64,000 nucleotides of DNA. Origin: Sphagnum compactum. Lineage: Eukaryota; Bryophyta; Sphagnopsida; Sphagnales. This document shows, in pieces, positions 24,590 to 36,940 of this stretch (its first letter is position 1; each line of letters begins with the position of its first letter). Location of the stretch: assembly GCA_965153455.1 (NCBI GenBank), contig OZ234500.1, forward strand, positions 2,108,001 to 2,172,000. Reading direction: 5' to 3'. The notes beneath the pieces are model-generated. The model had not been told where the DNA came from. It ran no database searches and saw only the letters and a list, made by a program, of their open reading frames with translations. The position numbers and the translations under genes were made by a program.

Positions 24590-26573
24590 TCATGCTAAGG
24601 AGGTCACAGAAGCATTATAGCCTTTCATCATCCGCTCTACATATTTTCCAACAATGTCAACCTCCAGATTCACTGCCGCTCCAATCTGCACATGACATGG
24701 CTCTTGTCAAACATGTGAGAACATAACCACTATACTCCCTATAAAAATGGCATTTGTCTAGCACAGCTGCAGGTGTCAGAACTCTGTTAGGGTTATTAGG
24801 TTAGAACATACTACTGCATCACCCCAGTACCTTGACAGCTGCAGAGTACTGAAAACTTCAGTGATTCAAACCCTCTAGTGTAATAATGGTCACTGTGGGT
24901 GAAGTGCAACAGTGAGAGGGTCAAGTTTTGTACACTATGCAGACAATGTCCTGTGCATCAATAAGAAAGGAGATTATGAAAACAAAATGGGAAGATGACT
25001 GACCTTCTTCCTAGGTACAACAATGTGCTGCTGTGTATAGGCAATGAGCATGAATGTAAATGCATTCTCATCATCAAGAACGTCAACTACAGTGAGACTT
25101 GTTCCATCCACAGCAATATACCCCTTTGGAACAATATAGCGTAAAAGCTCAGGGCTGGTCTTGACTTTGACCCAAAGTGAATCTTCCTCAGGTTCCATCG
25201 ACTCGATTGTCCCTGTTCCATCCACATGGCCCTGAACAAAGTGACCCCCCATTCGTGATGAAGGTTGTAGTGAGCGCTCAAGGTTTACAGGCGACCCTAC
25301 TGCTGCCTCTCCAAGAGACGTCCGCCGCAGAGTCTCTGGAGCCAGTCCTACAGAGAAGGAGGCTGAGTTGAAGCGTGTCACTGTCAAACATGTGCCATTG
25401 ACAGCAATGCTATCCCCAAGCTTCACATCCTCCAGCACTGTACTTGCCTCGACAGTCAATTCAAACCCGCCATTCTCCAGTACTTCAACCTCTCTCACAA
25501 TACCCATCTCTTCCACAATACCAGTGAAGAGGGAACGGGCCTGCCCCACCTGTTTGCTGCCACCAGGTGCATAACATATTCACTTCAGCTGACACAGGAC
25601 AATATGCTCATACAGTTTCATGTGCCAAACACTTGCAGCCAGAGACATCGGGCTAAATCAGATTGTTTTAGACATTGTGCTAAAACTCTGTTTTGCGGGG
25701 GAGGTGGGAGAATACTTAACACATGACACCATGGCAGACTGCTTACACACATCTGGTTTCTTGCATTTGATCTGACAAGTGACTGTTCTGGAACATCCAT
25801 GAGAGAAGACAGACAGAGCTTGACAGACTACAACAGATAGTGAAGTGATGTCTCTTTTCTTCACACTTTTTAGGGTTTAGTTGTTTATATGCTTGAGGCT
25901 GAAGGAATCAAACTGAGCTTGAAACTGGACAGAACCCAGAGACGGCTTCAACAGGAAAGCGAGAAACCGGACGACCAAAGAATCTGATTGATCTCAGGAC
26001 GAGCATTCTGTCAGTAAATCTGACAGTCATCATCATCTATCTGTGCTGGACCTTGGCATGACATTGGCTGCCAGATCAAGCATGAAAATAATACAGGGCA
26101 ATGATACAGGGCAAGACTATATGTCACACGAGTAAATCCTGCACCTTCAGGAGTTGTGGTTACGAATTAGAGTTTTCCAAGAACCTGAAACAAAATCCTA
26201 AAAAAACTTGAGCTTCCGATCATGTTGTGCTTCTGCATCAAAAAAATTGGAGACTCTGAGATTCTGAGGTTGTTAGGTCCACTTACTTCATTCCATTGTT
26301 CTTCTTGGCACCACCACTGGCAGCCCCCTGCGTTTTCCAGCTCCATCCCTTGTTGGGTTGCTGCCCTTGTAAATGCAAAGTCGCGCCAAGCAAATGGAAT
26401 CGTTGCTGCCCTATAGAAGAAGAGCACGAGAGCTGCGAGAGTCTTCTGAGACAACCCATCAAACTTACTCCGGGAGACGCATGGAGGGAAGAAGAAGAAC
26501 CCGAACTGGCAGCGATCGACGCACTGTGCAGTGCTTTGTGTGCCAAAAAGCAGGGTCTAATCCGCACTGCCAT
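24590..26573 (-). CDS. Riboflavin synthase, plastid-targeted, 3 exons, 311 aa
   Basis: Converts two 6,7-dimethyl-8-ribityllumazine molecules into riboflavin and a pyrimidinedione, the last step of riboflavin synthesis, in plants in the plastid. Exons in transcript order: 26573-26287, 25556-25004, 24685-24590 (287+553+96 nt, phases match). Exon 1 encodes about 95 residues rich in Ser, Ala and Arg, starting MAVRIRPCFLAHKALHSAS, a typical transit peptide. Exon 2 begins just before RSLFTGIVEEMG and carries both lumazine-binding repeats: VNGTCLTV then GGHFVQGHVDGTG, and VDGTSLTVVDV. Exon 3 gives VNLEVDIVGKYVERM and the stop. Donors are GTAAGT and GTCAGT; the acceptors end GGCAG and GTGCAG. The ATG at 26573 has an excellent context (acaATGGC); the frame extends to 26837 but starts there with GTG. 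Length is near that of the family plus a transit peptide. Confidence 0.96.
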
Positions 26574-29476
26574 TGTTATACCACCCACCACAATCAAAAC
26601 CGCTGCTGCAACGAATTCGCAGAAACAAAAATTTGCTGCAACAACTTGACGAGAAACTTTTTGTGCAACAAATTCTCTTATCGCCAGAACTGCTACAAAA
26701 TTCACCAAATTCTTCAACAAAATCCTCAAACTCTTCCTGATCTCACAAAGTTTCTTGGCATACGACCCAAAGATCGAAAGACCTTCAAGAGCACGAGCAA
26801 TTCGCGTGTTGGGACGGTACCCGTTTTGGCGGGTCACAGAACCAGTGTTGGACGGTTCTCACTTTTCTAGAACCGCCGGTTCCGGTTCTTTTTTTGGGCC
26901 CGTGGGTGAGAACCGGGTCGGTTCTTGATTTGTTTTAAATTAGTGAAAATTGCAGAGAACCAAGTTTTGGGGTAACTTGTGATAGCCGGTTTTAACATCC
27001 AAAAAATGGACTCTTTCAATTAATTAATTAATTAATTAATTAAATAAAATAAACCTCCACCAAGTAAGTTTCTCTCTCTCTCTCATCGCCACCTTCAAAC
27101 TATATATGTAGTATATTTTTAAATTTTTTTAAAAGTCCCCACCTTTTTCTTCTTTGTAATTTATTATAATAATTTATTTTTTAATTTCTAAAATAATTTA
27201 GGGTTTAATAATGATAATAATAACTTTCGGTTTTTGCAAGTTCAAAAAATGGATATTTTTCAACAAGCTCTTTTTTTTTTTTTTTGGGTCTTGGGAGCTT
27301 GCAAGACCAAAAAATGGACTCTTTATGGGAAAAATTTAATTTTAAATTCAAAATTTTACTTTTTATCTTATGAGGTCGCAAGGCCAAGAAATGAACTCCT
27401 TGAAAAAATAAATCATATTTATAAGTCCAAAAAATAGGAAATTTTTTGCAAAGAGTCTTTAAGTCTTGGGAGTTTACAAGATTAAAAATTTGGACTCCTT
27501 GAAAGAAAAGGAAAAAAGAATCATTTTTTTCTTTCAAGAAGTCTAGGTTTTTTATCTTGCGAAAATAAAAACAAGATGAATGAAAAAATGATGAACTACG
27601 GTGACACAAAAAAAAAAAAAAAAAAAAAAAACTCATTAGAAGAAGACCACCATCACCACAACTATGCCCACCAAAAGAAGTCAATTAATGAGCAAGATGA
27701 TGACCAAGAAAACCATGAACCCACTCAATACACAACTTATCTTACTAGTAGTTCAATTTTTAGACCTAAAATGAAAGCCTAAAGGATTGCAATGGAATTA
27801 GATTTTTTTCAAAAAGTCAGTTAGGTTTGGGTTCTCAATCAATTTTGGATTCACATTTCGGGTTCAATTCCAATTTTCTTTTGATGATAGAACCAAGGGG
27901 GTGGTCCTCTCGCAATTTCAACAATCAAATCCTAACCATCAAGTTTCGAATCTACCTAAATCCACATGGTAATGTGGTTTCAATTAAGTTTTTTATAACT
28001 GAACTAAAACCAAGCTTAGGTAACCGGGCCATCAAGGTACTTGGCCAATGTTGGTCAAAAACCAATGTTGGGCAATTCTTTAGAAATATGGGTAATACTC
28101 GTTTTACAATATTTCATTTGCATGGTAGTCATCGCAATGGTCATAAACCTACACAAACAAGTAAACAAACACAAAATTGTTTTACATAAACAAGGAGGTT
28201 TCTCTCTTTCATCACTAACGTTTTTTTTGGTTTTTCATTGAAGCTTTTTACATCACTAAACATTTAGCTAGTACATGCATTTGTAGCATATCATTGTTGT
28301 CATCATCATGTTACACAAGTAATTTTGATCTCTTTGTCATTTTCATTTTTAAAAAAATTGAAGTCTAAAGTTTAAGCCACGTTACTAAAGTTTTTGCTAA
28401 AATTACAAAGCATAATAATTGTCAGAGTCATCAATATAGTGATCATTGTGATGGTCATCATGTGCTACAAATAAGTTTTGTTTTCCATCACCTTTTTTCT
28501 TCCTATTTCATTAGTTTTTTTGCATTAGCAAGGTTTTTACTCTTTTTCTCTTATTTTTTATGCCTTTTTTATAGTTTCTTTGCCTTTATCCTCAACCTTC
28601 AACCCTTGTTTTTACAAGCAATAGTTGAAAGAACAAAGCTTATACACATTGCATGTTTTCAATTATGGCATCCATAAGTGCCACACGAGAGCTACATTCA
28701 ATAAGACTTTGTGATAAAAAGGATGACATTGAATTCTCATAGGTGTAAGCTTTATGACCCTTTTTTTTCGCAAGCAACAATTGATAAAACAGAACCCATA
28801 TAAAGATGTTTATAGTGGGATCAATGAATGTTACACAACCTACAACATCGATTTCATGTGATGAAAATAATGACATTGATTTTACTTCTTAACTTGAAGT
28901 TGAGTTTGGATCATATTAAACATTTGATGTTGAAATGGATGTAACTTGGGAGATTTTGATTCCAAAGTTGTTAGCTAACTAAAATATATGGTCTCCTCTT
29001 CATTGATCATTAACACATTGATAGAAAACATAAGGGGCTTGCGAGCTACAACAAAAACCACAACACAAGTGTTTTGAAAAATCATGCTTGTCATGAACAT
29101 CCAAATTTGTACAAGAAATGGGGATTATTTTTGTTACAAAGAATTGTAAACTCAAAAAAAAGGAAAAATGTTTCCCCTTTTTAAATCATATATTTTTTTG
29201 GCAACTAACACCTTTACAACAAATCAGATCCCTTACAACATGTTTTTTGGAAAAATTGGTGTTATATGTTACAAAATGTTATTGACCTTTATCTTCTATT
29301 GAAATCCATGGATGAAGTGTTTGGTTTTGCAACAATGTGGGCATGTGCAATTTCCATTTCATTGCCAAATGAAATGTTGGAAAAAGTTAGGATAAATGTG
29401 CCATTCCAACCCTTGCATCTTGTGTTGTTGTACATGTTCATTTAACGGTTGGATGTTTCTTGTGGGCTTTGATACC
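26574..29476. other. Upstream of riboflavin synthase; simple repeats, no gene
   Basis: Near 26842 the sequence ccagtgttggacggttctc, followed by several gaaccg / ggttccggttc blocks, resembles a hAT terminus but has no partner seen. Then come a (TTAA)n run at about 27017-27044, a (CT)n run at 27071-27083, and a poly-A run of about 22 at 27608-27630. The remainder is AT-rich with no recognisable coding sequence until the transposase remnant. Confidence 0.5.
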
Positions 29477-30951
29477 TTTGTTATGGTTGTGAGATTCATC
29501 AACACCTCATGGGAGCCCACCCATGTGCCAATTGGGGATTTTTGAAATACATAACATTGTAGATGCCACCATGGCAAATTAGGTGAAAGCTTTGTTGAAT
29601 TCCTTTGGTTTACTTGACAAAGGAATTGCATATGTATGTCAAAGATGAAGGCTTTAATTTAAGTATTTTGATTTCGACATTGATTTCTATGATTTCTTGT
29701 TATACCCTTCAACTAACATGCCCATTTGTAAGGTCATGTTTTGGGCATGCCATGTCAAAGGCAACTTAATGTGCTAATGACATTATTAAATTTTGTGTTG
29801 AATTTTTAGAATTTAGCTTGAAAGAAATTCAATCATTATTACAAAAAACCATTACTTGGATAAAAAAATATGGGAAGGCAAGCAAGAATGGAAGGAATCT
29901 TATATATTATTCTAGGGATGCCTAACAAGATGTTGAAAACTTGGTGAAATAATAATTTGTTTCTTTAGTCATCATATTCCACCTTGAACATTGGAGTATT
30001 ATTTAATGTTATCTCCATTTGTTATGGACGACAACAAGTTTAACATTTATATTTTAAAATCCCAATATTTTTAACTTGGGCTTTAATCAACTCATTATAG
30101 ATATGCCACTTGCTATTGTAAAACTTTATGTTTTAAACCAAAGTCAAGGTTATATTTGGTTGTTGTTAGATGCATTTTTTTTTAACGTTAACTTTATACC
30201 CTAATTCATGGGGACTTTGATTCAAAATTGTAGGAATTCAAGTTAAGGATGATAACACAAGTCATCAAAGTTCAAATTTTTATTTTTGACATTTACTTTA
30301 GCTTATAATCAAACTGAAGCCCATAACATTTTAGCTATTATGTCCAACCCCCATTTCAAGAACATGAAAGTATATATAAAATTTCATGGGCAATGCACAT
30401 GTCATTCAAATTGTGACAATTAATCACATTAATATTGTGTTTCCTCTTTATTATAAATGTTCTTTCATTTGAATCATGTTAACATAATAGTAGATCAACT
30501 AGCAATAATTGAAGATGATTACCTTTTTTTTGAATAGATTATGTCAAATGATGATGTAATCATGTTCACCTTGAAAAATAAGTTGCAATTATATTGACAA
30601 TTGTGCAACCAATAAAGAGAAAACCCTCTAGTTTGGTGGGTAGATCATGCAATGGAATTTCCCCATGTTGCTTTCCTTACTCATCAAGTCCTTAACATTG
30701 TGGGATCACATATTAAAATATAACACATTTTTAATGTTGCAAATGTCATCACTAATTTGAAATATTTTAAGGTTGGGATCGAAAATCTAAATTGACTCAT
30801 CATAAAAAATTGGCCCAATGATGCTCGTGTTGGGTGTGTTGGACCTTCAAAGCCTAAAACCATGGTTGAATTTTTTATTAAAGCTTTTACTATGATTAAA
30901 AAATATAACAAATTAATTGATGAAAAGGATTTCTTTGAGGAACATTCAAAC
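29477..30951 (+). pseudogene. Decayed hAT-superfamily transposase (C-terminal part)
   Basis: Translated piecewise, the plus strand gives the order seen in plant hAT/BED transposases: FEIHNIVDATMA..VKALL, then (from about 29632) YVKDEGFNLSILIS, then PFVRSCFGHAMSKA and LLQKTITWIKKYGK. Later come FTLAYNQTEAHNILAIMSNP and HFKNMKVYI. The last block is the dimerisation region: NPLVWWVDHAMEFPHVAFL, THQVLNIVGSHIKI and IIKNWPNDARVGC. Several in-frame TGA/TAA codons and at least two frameshifts (near 29540 and 29632) break it. Two of the TGA codons fall where Arg is expected, consistent with CGA to TGA decay by cytosine deamination. The last 400 bp stay in one frame. The N-terminal BED finger and the element ends were not identified. 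Confidence 0.8.
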
Positions 30952-32879
30952 TTTGATCACATTTTATTTTAAATTCATGTTTTTGTTTTCATCCTTATGT
31001 TTTTCTATTAGCATTTTTTTCCCAAATATTTTGATTATCAGAGTACCTTCACCATTTTGGCATAAATTAAATTATTCTTTGTTTCGTCGAACTTTTCAAA
31101 TTATTTATGCTGAAATTTTAATAAAATCAAAAGTTCAACTATTAGGTTTTGAACTATAAACCTTCCATGACATCAATTTATAATTGAAACAATCTAGACA
31201 CATTAGACTATCTCATAACATTGGTAAGACCTTGTTTATTATTTTGTATAACCATTACTTGTCGAAAATTTCAAAATTAGAAAACCAAGTGCTGAAGTTA
31301 AATTTTCAAATTTAATTAATTATTTGGGCAAGACCGAAATGGTAAAAGTACTACGGTATATTATTTTCTTGGTGCATTTATAAGGTAGGGGTTGAAAATT
31401 AAACGCCCACTTAATATTGCAATGTAAAGTATTTCCTTACCTCACATTTGCCACAATTTCCTATGATGAAATGGGTTCAACCTATGAATGTCATTATGAT
31501 TTTCAATGTGAGTTCAATTAAAGCCTTGGGGAAATCACTTCCATTTTATTCCAAATGGTGCACCAAAAAAAATTAAAATGAAACTTATTAAAAATATATA
31601 GATAAGGTGCCTATAATTCATTATGAGAATATATTCAAAATATCGCTAGAATATGCCATTATTTCATAACAAAATTAAAAGTACCATTTTTATCTCAAGT
31701 GCTTCCTAAAATATAAAAAAATATAAAATGAATGACATGCCCTCGATTAGAGGTAGGACTTACAAGGTGTTTTGTAAATTTTGTTGGTCTTTTTTTAGAA
31801 TCATATATGTTTGGCTAAAATCTTTTGTAAATTATGTCATTCATATGTTGAAGTTTTTTGTCATGCGAAAGGCTATGGGAAGTCAATGTGATTTTGTTTT
31901 ACATGTCATATATTGTTGGGGAGTCATGTGTTGCAATAGAAATTATATTTATGTGTTACATGCTTATGTGTTATGTGTTGGAACATATATTTGTTTTTTT
32001 GTGGGTCAATCATGTGTTGATTGTGGTTGGATTTATCTTTAGATTTAGAGGCAAGTCATTAATTTTGTGTGGTTGGATTTATCTTAGATTTATTACTAAT
32101 TTTTTTTGTTTTAAACATTTGTCAAGTCCATGTTCTTATCATTTGTCTATGCATTATTGAGGATTGTTGTCATTCATAATGTGTAATATTGAAGCCATTT
32201 GTTGTTTAGTTGAAATGATGGTCTGTCCAATGTCAAATGGCATTGCTCAATAGTATAATTTTGAGGAAGCATATGTGAATAGTGATTAAGCATTAAACAC
32301 ATAATTTTTACTAGTTAAATGTAGTTTCATTGTTTTCAAATAAAAATAGATGTAATTTTCACAAGTACTTGCTTTGTAATTGCAACGACCAATTTTTTTG
32401 GTTTTGACAAGATTCTAATCCTTAAACCCTAACTACTACCCAAACTAACCCCTTGTAAAAAATAAACCCTAATACCTAATAACCCCCCATGTTTGAAAAA
32501 AAAACATTAATTTTAACCAAAGGTTCTAATTTCCATAAGAAAATCCAAAAATTACCCAAAATGTTCTTAATAAAAGGGAATTGACCCCAAAGATTTTCCA
32601 AAAAATAAAGCACAATTAGTAAAAACCATTGTTTTTTATTTTTCACCATTACAAATCATAGTTTTTTTTTAAAGGTTCAAGTTAATTAATGTGTCTTTTT
32701 TTACTAATGGACATGTACATTTTGATTAATGGTTAGGGGCTTTAGTAACACATGTACATTTTGATTAATCAACTTGACAATAGTGATTTATTTGACTAGA
32801 TACATCAAATCAAATTATACAACCTTAATCAAAATGGTCAATTGTCTTTAATTGAGTGGAACATTTAGTCAAGATGACC
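30952..32879. other. AT-rich desert, no gene seen
   Basis: 3' flank of the transposase remnant. Short hydrophobic open frames at 31728-32160 are low-complexity translations without recognisable homology. A direct repeat of acatgtacattttgattaat occurs at about 32709 and 32751. Confidence 0.4.
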
Positions 32880-35010
32880 AATGTTCTTTACTAAAATGCA
32901 AGATGGTTTGAATTACAATGATCATTTGGAACTCATTTGCAACTCGTTGTAACTTGTTACAACTTAGAGTATTTCTATGGACGTGAATGTTATTAGACAA
33001 ATTGCATGAACAACGAATACAATTCACTATATATGAAATTGTATACGTATGCAACTTGTGCAACTTAATTACAACTATGTAGAATAACTATTGTGTGATT
33101 CTAATGCAATTAGTTTGTAATTACCATGGTAACGTCATGCTATATGTCATTTTTCATTGACCTATCAAAATTTGACATGTGGCACTATGGAGATTTTTGG
33201 ACGAATTTGTTTTTTTGAAATATTGATCTTCACCATCCATTGTGATTGTTCATTTATAATGGTTTTAGATTGTGACACATGGCATAGTCGAAAGTTGTCA
33301 TGTGGCATATTAATTGAATTTTGAAAAAACAAAATCAATTTGGATAGCTAGGTAGATCAATACATAGACATATTAAATATGTAGGTAGGCTACTTACCTA
33401 CCCACCTACCTACCTACTACACTACCTAGGTAGGTAGGTAAAACCAAGGAGGTTAAACATACCTACCTACTTATAGTATATACCTATATACCTACCTAGG
33501 TAGGTAGGTAAAAAAATCAAATTAACTACTTATTTACCTAGGTAGGCAAGTAGGTAAGAAGGTACAAGTGTAGGTAAATTAAAAAATAACCATGTAAATA
33601 TTTTTATTTTATTTATGTCTTGTTTTTAAGGTTGCGTTTTTTTCAGTTCACCCCAAATTGACCCATATATTTTAATGTGAACACATTAGAAAGACATTTT
33701 TTTAATATAATTTGTGAAATGACGTTCCAAGACAAAACTTATTGGTTAAATATTTTAGTTGCACATTAGTTGTAAATTGAGTTGTAACTTAAAGAAATGT
33801 TTTCCCATATTCTTTGTGTTTATTTTTAACTTTGTAAATTGTACAATTAAATACGTGATTATTTGATAATTATATGTGAATTAATTATCTGTAATAATCA
33901 TTTTTAATACTTTTTGAATTAATAAGTCTAATTTCAATAATTATTTGGATTACAGAGATAGTTATTTGAATTAATTATTTTTAATTCAATAATTAGCTAG
34001 TTAGCAAATTCAAATAAATATTTTAAGATATTTAATTCAGATTATTAATTATTTGAATTAAGTTACTGACTAATTATTTAAATTAATTAATCCAGCTCAT
34101 CTAATTGGTTAGTTAGTTATTTCAAATAATTATTCATTTATTATATGAGTTTTAATTTTTAATTAATTATTGAAATAACTAGCAAACTAATTATCTAAAT
34201 GAAACTAATTAATTCAGATTAATACTTAATTATTTGGTTTAATTCATTGGTTTGTATTAATTAAATAATTAATATATTAATTAATATTTAATACCTAATA
34301 AATTATTGGAAATATTGAATATTGAATATTAAATATGAATTTGGGAAAAATACGTAATTATCAAATATTTAATTATCTGAATTTTTGAATTGAAGATTAA
34401 TTCTTTTTAAATTAATTATTTGAATCAATTAACAAACAATTGTCTGAATTAGATTGATGAATTCATATTAACTATTAAGTAATGTGTAATAGATAATGAA
34501 TTATTGAAAAAAATATAAATTATTAAATATTAAGGCGTAAATATGAATTTGTTTACTTATTTACCCATTAATAGTTGAAGAACAATCACAAGATAGTGGA
34601 AAAATAATATTTTTATAGTAGCAACATAGTTGCACAACTAGTTGTATAAATGAGAATTTTAGTTGACAACTAATCACAAGTGTCATATGTAATGGATAGT
34701 GGAAATGTGTGCATGTGGCATGATCGTATGTGTCAAAATTACACATTAGTTGCAATGTAATTGATGATCGGGTGTTACATTTTCATTTGGTGTAATGTAG
34801 TTGCCACATACAACTAAAGTGTAACTTGCCAAATAGTCAACCATAATTGACTACATTCGTATGTATGATGCTTACATTACACCATCTAGGTGTCCCATTT
34901 GCAACTAAGTTGCAATTATAATATAACTCTTTGATTTTTTTAATGTGGCATTTTATTTATTAATTGGCTTTATTTCCATGCTCTAGTTGTAGTGTAGTTG
35001 TATATAAATT
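32880..35010. mobile_element. Candidate non-autonomous element with GTTGCAA/TTGTAACTT-rich flanks
   Basis: The outer parts (32900-33130 and 34620-35010) are enriched for short motifs around GTTGCAAC, TTGTAACTT and AACTAGTTG in both orientations. The core (33370-34560) consists of TAGG palindromes and AATTAATT-type sequence. The right side ends ctagttgtagtg at about 34981-34992, which on the minus strand is CACTACAACTAG, a CACTA-like end. No matching left end or target duplication was found, so this is tentative. Confidence 0.3.
33384..33560. repeat. (CCTA)n/(TAGG)n microsatellite with palindromes
   Basis: Runs of acctacctacctac face runs of taggtaggtaggt, forming near-perfect palindromes such as ctacctaggtaggtag (about 33419-33434) and acctacctaggtaggtaggt (about 33491-33510). 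The same tetranucleotide recurs at 36127-36183, 37140-37215, 40160-40175 and 54094-54125. Confidence 0.75.
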
Positions 35011-36119
35011 GCTTTGGAGCTTTAGTTGAAAAGCAATGTGTTAAGTATAATATTACACCCTGAGTTTTAAATCATTCTTATTTGTTTAAACTTCTAATGG
35101 GTTCATTTACCCTACCCTTAGCAATTTTGCCAAGGGGTCTATTATATGGATTCTTTAACAACATTTGTGAGTTTAGATTCTAGACTAATTAATTGTCACT
35201 ACTATTTACACACCCTATCTTCCCTACAACCTAACCTTCCCTTTTTGTTCTTATCTATGGTTCCTAATGTGTAATTTTCTTCTTTGTTATAGCTCCTAGC
35301 AAGGTTAACTAAAACTAAAATACAACATGATCAATGATGACAATATGCAATGATTTCTTCCTACTGTGCACAACATTCCCATAACCTCCCTCCCCAAATG
35401 TTATTTTTTTTTGTGTTCACCAATGTTCAGATGCTCAACAAAAACATGTAGTCCCCCATTTTATTCTACCTCTAGCCTCCTTATTATTTCCTCCCTCCCC
35501 CTTCCATGCATGTCTCTATTGTCTTTTCCTCCTCGTTGCCATCTTACCTCCTTTCCTTAACAACAATAGGTTACCCCAAGGCTTTTCCTTTCACTTTGTT
35601 ATGATTTTCACCCTTCTTTTTTTTTGTCATTTTCCACTCAACAATGAGACATCTAGAACCAACATACTTTCTACATACTAACGCCACTTCAAGATGAAAA
35701 TGATTTAGGGTTGAATTTTAACCCTAAAAGTGGTGAAGTCCCCCCTCCCAAACCTTAATTCTTAATGATTGCATACTTCTATACATCCAACCTATACCCC
35801 GAAAATGTCTTCTATATACTCCCCATAACTTTTACAATGTCAATTATTAGCGTTCAAATCTTTTAATTGTCCAAAATTGTGTTATTTGTTTTTCCTACCT
35901 AGAAAGTCTAGGTAACTTAAAGTTTTACTAACTACTCAATTTACCTATAATTTATCCAAAACTAGGTTGTCCTACCTATAATGTTTCACTAGCCTATAAT
36001 TACATTGATTAATTCATTATGTTTAAGTCTTTGATTATTCCAGGATACCCGCTAGATATCCTTGGCCAACAAAGTGTGGTTTCAATGGACATGATTTTTC
36101 ATAATGTATATTTTTTCAC
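35011..36119. other. AT-rich desert, no gene seen
   Basis: Pyrimidine-rich stretches at about 35390-35640. No recognisable coding sequence or TIR. Confidence 0.4.
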
Positions 36120-36940
36120 CTTTGTACAACCTACCTATTTACCTACCCACCTACCTACATACTACTTACTTACTTACCCACCCATTTACTTATTTAAGTT
36201 TAACCACTAGGTCTAACCATTAGGTTTAGCTATTATGTTTAACCACTAAATTTAAATATTAAATGTAGCCATTATGTTTAGCCATTAGGTTTAGCCTAAG
36301 TCAAGTCAATAGATTTGACCACTAAGTTTAACCTAAGTTTAACCATTAAGTATAACCTAGGTTTAACCACTATGTTTAATCATTAAATTTAGCCATTATG
36401 TTTAACCATTAGATTTAGCCACTGAGTTTATTTTAAGTTTAGCCATTAGGTTTAGCTTAAATTTAGCCACTAGATGTTTTACTAAGGTTTGGTCATTATG
36501 TTTATCCATGTGATTTAGCCAATATGTTTAATTAAGGTTTAGTAATTATGTTTGATCATTAAATTTAGTCATTATGTTTAACCAAGATTTAATCCATATG
36601 TTTAGCCATTAAATTGGGTCATTATATATGTTTAACCAAGGTTTAGTCATTATGTTTGGCCATTAAATTTAATCACCATGTTTAGCCAAAATTTAATCAT
36701 TATGTTTAATCATTAGATTTAGTCACTAAGTTTAACCAAAGTTTAGTTATAAAATTTAGCTATTAGGTTTATCAACTATGTTTAACCGAGGTTTAGCCAA
36801 ATTATATTTAGGCATTAGATTAAACCATTAAATTAAATCATTAGTTTTAGCCATTAAGTTTAACCACTTGATTTAGCCATTAAGTTTAGCTTGATTTTAA
36901 CCACTAGATGTCATTTAGATTTAGTCACTATGTTTAGTGA
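36120..36940. repeat. Degenerate short-unit satellite: GTTTAGCCATTA / GTTTAACCATTA
   Basis: Opens with an acctacc-type microsatellite (36127-36183). It then runs for about 750 bp as several dozen imperfect copies of a 13-16 bp unit (gtttagccattatgt, gtttaaccactaagt, tttagtcattatgt and so on), with scattered gtttaacctaag and gtttagccaaag variants. Stops occur in every frame I read, so it is not coding. Units are strongly diverged but keep the gtttaRcca core across the whole array. Confidence 0.8.

Noticed and set aside
26574-26837. N-terminal extension of riboflavin synthase exon 1 in the same frame
   Set aside because: The frame begins only with GTG at 26837 and there is no in-frame ATG before 26573, which has a strong start context and begins a typical transit peptide.
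27205-27684. 159-codon minus-strand frame rich in Phe, Lys and Ser
   Set aside because: Low-complexity translation of A- and T-runs, including a homopolymer of about 22 A.
31728-32160. Two overlapping plus-strand frames of about 100 codons
   Set aside because: Cys/Tyr/Phe-rich AT-driven translations with no domain, splice context or homologue that I recognise.
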